In this document: one piece after another, positions 6,381 to 10,923 of the stretch
Layout of the letters: the number at the start of each line of letters is the position of its first letter
Numbering within the stretch: the stretch's first letter is position 1
From: Planctomycetota bacterium
GTDB lineage: Bacteria; Planctomycetota; Phycisphaerae; UBA1845; PWPN01
NCBI GenBank assembly: GCA_020346805.1
Contig: CP070790.1
Span: 1,209,296 to 1,220,218, forward strand
DNA length: 10,923 bases
Reading direction: 5' to 3'
Notes under the pieces: generated by a model
What the model was told of the DNA's origin: nothing
Seen by the model: only the letters and a program-made list of their open reading frames with translations
Database searches by the model: none
Made by a program: the position numbers and the translations under genes

Positions 6381-7697
6381 TCATCGTGTAATCCGAAGAC
6401 GTTCGTAAACCACCTCCCAGACCTGCATGCCCGGGATGCTGACGGTAACGTTGGCGGTCTCGCCATCGAACTCGGTCTTCTCCACCATCGAGCCCACCAG
6501 AATGGCATCCATGTGGGTCGCGACTTCATCATGCTCGGCAACGAAATCCTTGACCCTTGTTTCCGAGACGATAACCAGGCCGTTGATATGCTCGGCGAGC
6601 TTGCGCTTGGCGTCGAGTTCAGCGGCCCGGGCGGCCATCAGCTTGCCTTGGGCCGTACCAGCGGTATCTTCCCGCGGCACCCCCGAGCCGGTCATCCTGA
6701 TCTTCTGCGATGCCCACGGGGGAATCTTGAGGGCGGTAGTTTCGAGCTGGGCGTTGTAGCGTTCGATAAAATTCTGGGGTGGGATGCCCATGCCGGTAGC
6801 CTGGAACGTTTTGGTCTTGATCGACTTCCTCACGTCCTCTATGTCGGTTCCCTTGATCTTGTCGCCCTGGATGCTGCGGGTGTGCAGCTTCTTGATGATG
6901 GTGACCACGGACTCGACTGGCACCTCGACGGTGACCTCAGCAATAGGCTCGTCGTGGTGGAGATAGGTTCTGACCGTTTGGGCCCCGATAACGGTACCCA
7001 TCGCCTGGGCAGTGATCTGGTCGGACTCAGCGACGAAATCGCGAACGATAGTATCTGAGGTAATCCGTAGCCCCTTGATCCGCTCCAGAAGCTTGCGTTT
7101 GGCGTCGAGTTCGGCGGCGCGGATGGCCATAAGCCTGGCTCGGCTGCCAACCTTTAGCCAGAGATCGGGAATGGCCGGCTCCGGCAGCTTGGGCGGGGCG
7201 CCGATCTGCTGAGCCACCCCCTCCGGCAGGTCGGGCGGCAGGTCTTCACGCGGTGCCCCCATACCCACCACCTTGATCACCTTCTTCTTGATCCTCCGTT
7301 CCATGTCCACAAAGTCAGTACCTTTAATCCTATCGCCTTTATGGTAGCGGGTGTGGATTTCCTTCAACGTCTCAACCACCTTGGCGACGGTGACTTCAGC
7401 CGGCACTTCGCACGACAAGTCCTTATACCACTTGGGATTGCCGAGACGAATGCCGCGGACAAACGTGTCCATCGCCGCTTGAATCATGTCGCTTTCGGCG
7501 ACGAAATCCTTGACGTAGGTGTCGGAATTGATCTGCAACCCTTTGATGCATTCGGCCAGTTTACGGTAGGCGTCGGCTTCGGCGGCCCGTTTGCTGAGCA
7601 CCTTCTTCTGGGCATCGGAAGTGTCTACCTGGGCCCAGGCCGGCGCCATGAGGCCAAATCCCAGCGCTACCATCATCATTCGATGTACGAATTTCAT
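6381..7697 (-). CDS. Secreted protein with three tandem LPP20-like repeats
   Basis: The start at 7697-7695 is supported by AAAGGAGA 7-8 bases upstream and by the signal peptide it creates (MKFVHRMMMV..., cleavage after AWA, residue 22); the frame is open 51 codons further upstream without such marks. The 438-residue product has three homologous modules at about 32-115, 188-273 and 352-433. Shared blocks are RAAEADAYRKL / RAAELDAKRKL / RAAELDAKRKL and VKDFVAESD / VRDFVAESD / VKDFVAEHD. The first two are each followed by a linker with GDRIKGTD or GDKIKGTD and GMGAP or GMGIP. The Ala/Arg-rich helix plus I.GL.I.S.T pattern is that of the LPP20 family, which includes Helicobacter Lpp20 and the FlgP proteins of Vibrio and Campylobacter. 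Those are usually single-domain lipoproteins; this one is a triplicated form with a cleavable Sec signal and no lipobox, so it is probably periplasmic. It lies 79 bases after the CsgG-like gene and is probably co-transcribed. Function is not known. Confidence 0.85.
   Translation of the reverse strand: MKFVHRMMMVALGFGLMAPAWAQVDTSDAQKKVLSKRAAEADAYRKLAECIKGLQINSDTYVKDFVAESDMIQAAMDTFVRGIRLGNPKWYKDLSCEVPAEVTVAKVVETLKEIHTRYHKGDRIKGTDFVDMERRIKKKVIKVVGMGAPREDLPPDLPEGVAQQIGAPPKLPEPAIPDLWLKVGSRARLMAIRAAELDAKRKLLERIKGLRITSDTIVRDFVAESDQITAQAMGTVIGAQTVRTYLHHDEPIAEVTVEVPVESVVTIIKKLHTRSIQGDKIKGTDIEDVRKSIKTKTFQATGMGIPPQNFIERYNAQLETTALKIPPWASQKIRMTGSGVPREDTAGTAQGKLMAARAAELDAKRKLAEHINGLVIVSETRVKDFVAEHDEVATHMDAILVGSMVEKTEFDGETANVTVSIPGMQVWEVVYERLRITR
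6601..6642. repeat. DNA-level internal repeat, copy in third LPP20 module
   Basis: This 42-base stretch matches 7093-7134 at 36 of 42 positions by hand alignment, exactly 492 bases (164 codons) apart. Both encode the RAAELDAKRK block. The nucleotide similarity suggests the second and third modules arose by a fairly recent duplication or are kept alike by gene conversion. Confidence 0.7.
7093..7134. repeat. DNA-level internal repeat, copy in second LPP20 module
   Basis: Partner of the repeat at 6601-6642. The corresponding stretch of the first module (near 7561-7602) is visibly more diverged, so the second module is closer to the third than to the first. Confidence 0.7.
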
Positions 7698-7756
7698 AAC
7701 AGGTCTCCTTTGATATGTCGGGCATGGTTTCGTTCTCACAACTCCGGTTCTCCGGG

Positions 7757-7792
7757 TCGGATCCGCGGGTCTTATCTCACTTGCGGATCCGA
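7757..7792 (-). repeat. Perfect 10-base inverted repeat around the CsgG-like gene stop codon
   Basis: TCGGATCCGC (7757-7766) and GCGGATCCGA (7783-7792) are exact inverted copies separated by 16 bases, and the TGA stop (7779-7777) lies in the loop. A stable hairpin at the 3' end of the cistron, with no U-run, points to an intercistronic stability or processing element rather than a terminator. The next gene starts 79 bases beyond that stop. Confidence 0.5.
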
Positions 7793-8859
7793 TCCTTATG
7801 TGCGGCCACCCGATTCTTGGCGGCCAGATACATAGGCATGGTTTCATCATTGTCGATGCCCCGCATGCCGCAGACTCGCCGGTAGTACTTCAAGGCAGCG
7901 TCCCGATCACCCATCAGCTCGCTGATGACGCCCATGCAGAAGACCGATTCGTGATCCTCGGGATCCTCTGCGACCGCCGCCTGGAAGTGCTGCATGGCAG
8001 TCTCGTAATCGTCGGCCCTCATTGCAGCGACGCCGGAAGCCGAGGAATCGTTATGGCTCGACTCGAGATGATAGGTATAATCCACCTCGCAGGGCACAAA
8101 CATACTGATGAACTCGCGGACACCCTGTTGGACTAGCTCACCGATGTACATGTCGACGGCGTCGAGGTCGGCTTCACCGGAACTGCGGCCAAAGACCGGA
8201 CCGGGTGTTTTCTTATCGTGCTTACGGAAAGGTTTGGGGGCGTATTCGAAGTAAGAGTCGCCGGTGGCGGCATCAAGCATGCTGAACTTGCACTGGACGG
8301 TCATGTTCCGTGTGATCGCGTCGGCCTCGCGGGCCCCAATGCTGGCGCTGCCAGCGCCCCAGTGTCTTCCCGCCGCCGCAGCAATGTGCGTAAGATCGAA
8401 AGTGGTCTTCTTACTCGTCTTGACTTCAACGCGGATGTTGAGCTTACTGGCGATGAGGGCCTGGACGTCGAGCATTTTGGCGGCCTTGGTCGCGGTGCCG
8501 GCGTCCACCAGGCCGGCCGCCTTCATGTCCTGCTCGGCCAGAACCTTCGTCGTGTCGCGGCGCTTGGCCACGGACAGGCCCGTGCCGAACTTGCTGGCCG
8601 AGTCCAGAATCATCTGTTCCATCATGTCCGCGGCGATGGTGGCCCACTTCTTGGCCCGATCGTCGTCTTCGCTGCCATCCACCTCGGTTCCTGCATCGAG
8701 AACGGCCAAGGCCGTCAAACCTTCCGGCAGCTCTTCCGTCGGCTCTAGGACATACGAGATGGTGGCGTTGAAGCTTTCCCTCTTCGCCCCACAACCCGTT
8801 GCCAGGACGGCAAAGGCCCCCAGACCAATCATTACGAGAGCGGTCTTTGAAATTCGCAT
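7777..8859 (-). CDS. CsgG/TolB-like lipoprotein with C-terminal TPR repeats
   Basis: The ATG at 8859-8857 is chosen over more upstream in-frame codons because it gives a lipoprotein signal, MRISKTALVMIGLGAFAVLA followed by TGC (Cys23), with GGAG about 10 bases upstream. The 360-residue product has a first domain (about 45-255) with the CsgG/TolB-like pattern: LAVLDAGTE (51-59), WATIAADMMEQMILD (72-86), a VAKRRDTTKVLAEQD block (97-111), the GLVDAGTATKAAKMLDVQAL segment (116-135), then beta-rich sequence. In CsgG relatives (CsgG, HfaB, LpoB, FlgO) this fold makes outer-membrane channels, anchors or activators. Residues about 275-335 hold two TPR-like helix pairs (DDYETAMQHFQAAVAEDPED; GDRDAALKYYRRV), a protein-docking module. 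An outer-membrane lipoprotein facing the periplasm is likely, since +2 is Gly. Its precise role is unknown. Confidence 0.8.
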   Translation of the reverse strand: MRISKTALVMIGLGAFAVLATGCGAKRESFNATISYVLEPTEELPEGLTALAVLDAGTEVDGSEDDDRAKKWATIAADMMEQMILDSASKFGTGLSVAKRRDTTKVLAEQDMKAAGLVDAGTATKAAKMLDVQALIASKLNIRVEVKTSKKTTFDLTHIAAAAGRHWGAGSASIGAREADAITRNMTVQCKFSMLDAATGDSYFEYAPKPFRKHDKKTPGPVFGRSSGEADLDAVDMYIGELVQQGVREFISMFVPCEVDYTYHLESSHNDSSASGVAAMRADDYETAMQHFQAAVAEDPEDHESVFCMGVISELMGDRDAALKYYRRVCGMRGIDNDETMPMYLAAKNRVAAHKDRIRK

Positions 8860-8929
8860 AACTTTGCACTCCATTTGTTGAACTAGACTGAGCGAACCCT
8901 TGGCCGACCGGCGCGGGCAAAGACTCGCA

Positions 8930-8958
8930 AACGTACGTGTTGAGTGGACATCGGTCAA
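8930..8958 (-). promoter_or_regulatory. Candidate sigma-70 promoter for the CsgG-like/LPP20 operon
   Basis: On the minus strand TTGACC (8958-8953, 5/6 to consensus) is followed after exactly 17 bases by TACGTT (8935-8930, matching T1, A2 and T6). The predicted start near 8923 leaves about 64 bases of leader. The -10 is overlapped by palindrome ACGTACGT (8931-8938) and a second palindrome lies just upstream of the -35. Confidence 0.35.
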
Positions 8959-8970
8959 AAAGCGTACGCT
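8931..8970. promoter_or_regulatory. Pair of CGTACG palindromes flanking the candidate promoter
   Basis: ACGTACGT (8931-8938) and AGCGTACGCT (8961-8970) are both perfect palindromes sharing the core CGTACG. Their centres are 31 bases apart, about three helical turns, which would place two dimers on the same DNA face around the -35/-10 region. Operator function is inferred. Confidence 0.35.
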
Positions 8971-9155
8971 CACAAAGCCGGCAGGTCAAGAGGTTCAATC
9001 CCCGGCAAATCATAGTTAGCCCCCTCCGGGTACAAGCTAACGTCTGGACCGCGCCCCGGCCGTGGACGCGATCCCCTTCGCGTGGAGACATCAGGTCCCG
9101 CCAAACGGATCATTCCAGGCATCCGGGCTGCTGGGGAAACGGTGGTTGGGTTCGG

Positions 9156-10385
9156 TTACAGGCTCGGTTTACTCCTGCCGCCGGAGACGGACTGCGACGC
9201 TGGGACCACAAGCGGCCTCGTCTGGAGCCGAACCGTGATCCGGTTAGCACTCTGCTCGGTAACCTCGAATACAAGACGCTCGCCGTCGAGGCGAACCGAT
9301 AGCTCCTCAAACCGGTCAGCGAGTTGATTTAAGTTGTATTTCCAGTTGATCTCGATGCTGGCAATGCTATTGGTAAGCTCGCGAAGCCTGAAGCCATCCT
9401 TGCCGCCGGTGATACCCTTCATCTTGATTATTTCGATTTGGATCGCTTTGAACTGCCTGCGGGTACAGGGCTCCAGGGTAAGCTGGATCATCTTGCCCAC
9501 AGTTGCCCGTCGGCGCCACGCTTTGGCGACATCCGAAAGCACGTCGGCCGCACTGTCCTTGGCGACCCGTGTGAGGGCGTCTTTGCCGCTGCCGCTAGCC
9601 GTAGTGTACATCTTTTTCGGTCGATACGTCCGGGATACAAGGATGGCGGCCGAGTCGGTTTGAATGGCTCGGATCACTAGGGTGACGTTCCATCGTTTGA
9701 GCGTTTGCTCCCCGAGCTTGATCGAGTCGCCCGGCTTGGCCTCTGCCTCGCCCAGCAGTACCACGTCGGCTTTGAATGCAGCCCCGGCAGCGGCGGCTTT
9801 TTTGGCATCACCACTTTTGGCCGCCAAACGCAGGTCGCGCTCCCGGACTTCATCGGTGACGGCTTTGTCCATGAGCCGAACATTCTTCTGGAGGAAGAAG
9901 TTCTCTAGTTCGGTCTGGACCAGACCGTTGGGGCGAGGGGGAATGGCGTCATATGGATCATCGTCTTCGAAGACTATCATCACGCATCGGGGATTGCCTT
10001 CGCGTTGCATGATGTGGGCAAACTCGGCCCAGCGTTTCTTGAACTTTGCGGGAAAGACCTCGACCTCCAGTTGGACCTGGGTGAAGCCCTCCATGATTTG
10101 GGGATCCTTGATGATCTTAACGACCCGGGCAAAGCCAACCGGCTGTTCGAGAATCTTGTCACGAATTAGGGTAAAGTTACTGGTCTCGCTCTGGGCGTTG
10201 ATAAGAGATCCGCACACTCGCCGAACTGCTTCGCGGAGGGCGTCGAGTTTCGCTTCTTCCGCAGCGGCAGGCGTGGTACCGACGGCACGGCCCACGATGG
10301 TAATGCGTTTGCCTGAATCGGCCGCAAACGCAACCACAGCCGCAAAGCTCAGCAGCAACGTCATGATCATCAGGATTCTGGCCAT
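9156..10385 (-). CDS. Secreted FlgT-N-like/TolB-like protein, intact paralogue of the gene at 4816-6027
   Basis: The ATG at 10385 follows GGAAAGG by 8 bases. A Sec signal peptide (1-21, AFA-AD) without lipobox predicts a periplasmic protein of 409 residues. The FlgT-N-like part (about 27-112) starts ITIVGRAVGTTPAAAEEAKL and contains the helix LDALREAVRRVCG and the strand VQLEVEVFPAKF. The central alpha/beta domain (about 132-255) has NPRCVMIVFEDDDP and an ADVVLLGEAEAKPGD block. A third segment (265-290, DALTRVAKDSAADVLSDVAK) leads into the C-terminal domain (299-390, IQLTLEPCTRRQFKAIQIEI onward). All four segments appear in the same order in the 4816-6027 product at low identity. The tail (390-409) is Ser/Arg-rich and unique to this copy. 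FlgT is the periplasmic H-ring protein of Vibrio polar flagella; only the N-terminal resemblance is claimed, and no flagellar gene is nearby. Confidence 0.8.
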   Translation of the reverse strand: MARILMIMTLLLSFAAVVAFAADSGKRITIVGRAVGTTPAAAEEAKLDALREAVRRVCGSLINAQSETSNFTLIRDKILEQPVGFARVVKIIKDPQIMEGFTQVQLEVEVFPAKFKKRWAEFAHIMQREGNPRCVMIVFEDDDPYDAIPPRPNGLVQTELENFFLQKNVRLMDKAVTDEVRERDLRLAAKSGDAKKAAAAGAAFKADVVLLGEAEAKPGDSIKLGEQTLKRWNVTLVIRAIQTDSAAILVSRTYRPKKMYTTASGSGKDALTRVAKDSAADVLSDVAKAWRRRATVGKMIQLTLEPCTRRQFKAIQIEIIKMKGITGGKDGFRLRELTNSIASIEINWKYNLNQLADRFEELSVRLDGERLVFEVTEQSANRITVRLQTRPLVVPASQSVSGGRSKPSL

Positions 10386-10541
10386 TGGTTCTGCCTTTCC
10401 AGGATAACCTGAACTCCTCGGAGGACGATTTCCCCCGCGCTGTTGTTTGAAGTTGTTGACTGAAAGCCCACCGAGGCGGAATCCGACTTGGGAAACCAGC
10501 CAGAATGGCCCTGTCCAGGCGCGGGCTCCCAGGCTGGAAGC

Positions 10542-10570
10542 ATTATACTGCAGCCCCTTGTACTCTGCGA
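10542..10570 (-). promoter_or_regulatory. Candidate promoter for the intact FlgT-like gene
   Basis: A perfect TATAAT is present on the minus strand (10547-10542), about 157 bases upstream of the ATG at 10385. The hexamer 17 bases upstream is TCGCAG, a poor -35, so the promoter would need an activator or rests on the -10 alone. Confidence 0.3.
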
Positions 10571-10641
10571 GGAGAGATTAGACGCCGTTCCATGGAGCAC
10601 CGGACGGTACAAGCGGGGCATACCAGGGATGGCATGAATAA

Positions 10642-10670
10642 TTGCGGGCTTTGGTGGAGCCGGTTATAAT
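10642..10670 (+). promoter_or_regulatory. Good sigma-70-type promoter for the right-edge lipoprotein gene
   Basis: TTGCGG (10642-10647) and a perfect TATAAT (10665-10670) are separated by 17 bases. The start would be near 10677, leaving an 80-odd-base leader before the ATG at 10759/10762. This is the best-formed promoter in the window. Confidence 0.55.
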
Positions 10671-10758
10671 TCCGGGCCGTTTTCGTCCGGGACGGAGGGC
10701 GCGTTTCCATGTGCCGGATTTTCGGTTTGAAACAGGCAACTCAATTCAAAGGTGAAAC

Positions 10759-10923
10759 ATGATGCTCAAAAAGACAGGTATGTGCGCACTGATGGTGACC
10801 GGGATCGCTCTGGTCGCGGGTTGTTCCGAAAAACTTACGTACAAACGTTGGCAGACCCTTACCTTGCAGTCGCCGAAGGCGGAGGTGGAAACGGTTCTGG
10901 GAAACCCAAACCAGTTGAAGAAA
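10759..10923 (+). CDS. Lipoprotein, N-terminal 55 residues, possibly BamE-like
   Basis: The frame begins ATGATG and runs off the right edge. AAAGGTGA upstream is better spaced from the second ATG (10762), so either may be the start. The N-terminus is a classic lipoprotein signal: MLKKTG, a hydrophobic stretch, then LVAGC with Cys22 counted from the first Met. The mature part begins CSEKLTYKRWQTLTLQ and includes SPKAEVETVLGNPNQ, which recalls the start of SmpA/OmlA/BamE domains, where a helix S..EV...LG.P follows the lipid anchor. BamE assists outer-membrane beta-barrel assembly. Only the motif is visible, so the family is tentative. It is transcribed divergently from the FlgT-like gene. Confidence 0.6.
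   Translation, partial: MMLKKTGMCALMVTGIALVAGCSEKLTYKRWQTLTLQSPKAEVETVLGNPNQLKK

Larger units (their letters stand above)
8860..9155. other. Intergenic region upstream of the CsgG-like gene
   Basis: These 296 bases hold no convincing gene. They contain the candidate promoter and CGTACG palindromes listed separately, and an inverted repeat GTTAGC (9015-9020) / GCTAAC (9036-9041) with a 15-base GC-rich loop. No intrinsic terminator follows the stop of the upstream gene at 9156, so read-through from it into the CsgG-like gene is possible. Confidence 0.4.
10386..10758. other. Divergent intergenic region
   Basis: These 373 bases separate the minus-strand FlgT-like gene from the plus-strand lipoprotein gene. 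They carry one candidate promoter in each direction and an imperfect long-range pair CCTCGG (10416-10421) / CCGAGG (10471-10476). No convincing small gene, RNA gene or riboswitch was recognised. Confidence 0.4.

Noticed and set aside
8961..8970. AGCGTACGCT followed by Ts on the minus strand as an intrinsic terminator for the gene ending at 9156.
   Set aside because: The palindrome has no spacer to form a loop; once a loop is allowed, only three pairs remain.
8990..9008. AGAGGTTCAATCCCCGG resembles a tRNA T-arm.
   Set aside because: The flanking five-base arms do not pair beyond two positions, and no acceptor, D or anticodon arm can be fitted around it.

Overview
The window reads as bacterial DNA from a Gram-negative-type (outer-membrane) organism. 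Several products carry lipoprotein or Sec signal peptides, and the family mix would fit a member of the Planctomycetota/PVC group. That placement is a guess from style only, since no rRNA or marker gene is present. No mobile element, CRISPR array, tRNA or rRNA was found.

Left part (1-4590, minus strand): an oligopeptide/dipeptide ABC importer operon. In transcription order it encodes a membrane-anchored substrate-binding protein with an unusual insertion (4590-2641), an OppB/DppB-type permease (2629-1712), an OppC/DppC-type permease (1715-774, GTG start) and a second, lipid-anchored substrate-binding protein (777 to beyond the left edge). The last three genes are joined by 4-base GTGA and ATGA overlaps. 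The ATPase genes are not in the window.

Middle and right part (4816-10385): a cluster of exported proteins of one functional flavour. Two are paralogues (4816-6027 plus strand; 10385-9156 minus strand), each with a FlgT-N-like N-terminal domain, a central alpha/beta domain and a small C-terminal domain. Between them on the minus strand lie a CsgG/TolB-like lipoprotein with TPRs (8859-7777), a secreted protein made of three LPP20-like repeats (7697-6381) and a 53-residue lipoprotein (6276-6115). The mix of FlgT-like, LPP20 (FlgP-like) and CsgG/FlgO-like proteins recalls the FlgO-FlgP-FlgT outer-membrane ring of polar flagella, but no flagellar gene is visible. It is the best candidate here for an undescribed envelope assembly.

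The plus-strand paralogue is interrupted by an in-frame TAG at 5845-5847. It is followed by 59 more well-formed codons that align with the C-terminus of its intact paralogue, so the gene is either a fresh nonsense mutant, a read-through gene or a sequencing error.

The right edge (10759 onward, plus strand) begins a further lipoprotein with a faint BamE-like motif, preceded by a good sigma-70-type promoter. Intergenic regions hold several inverted repeats, described individually.
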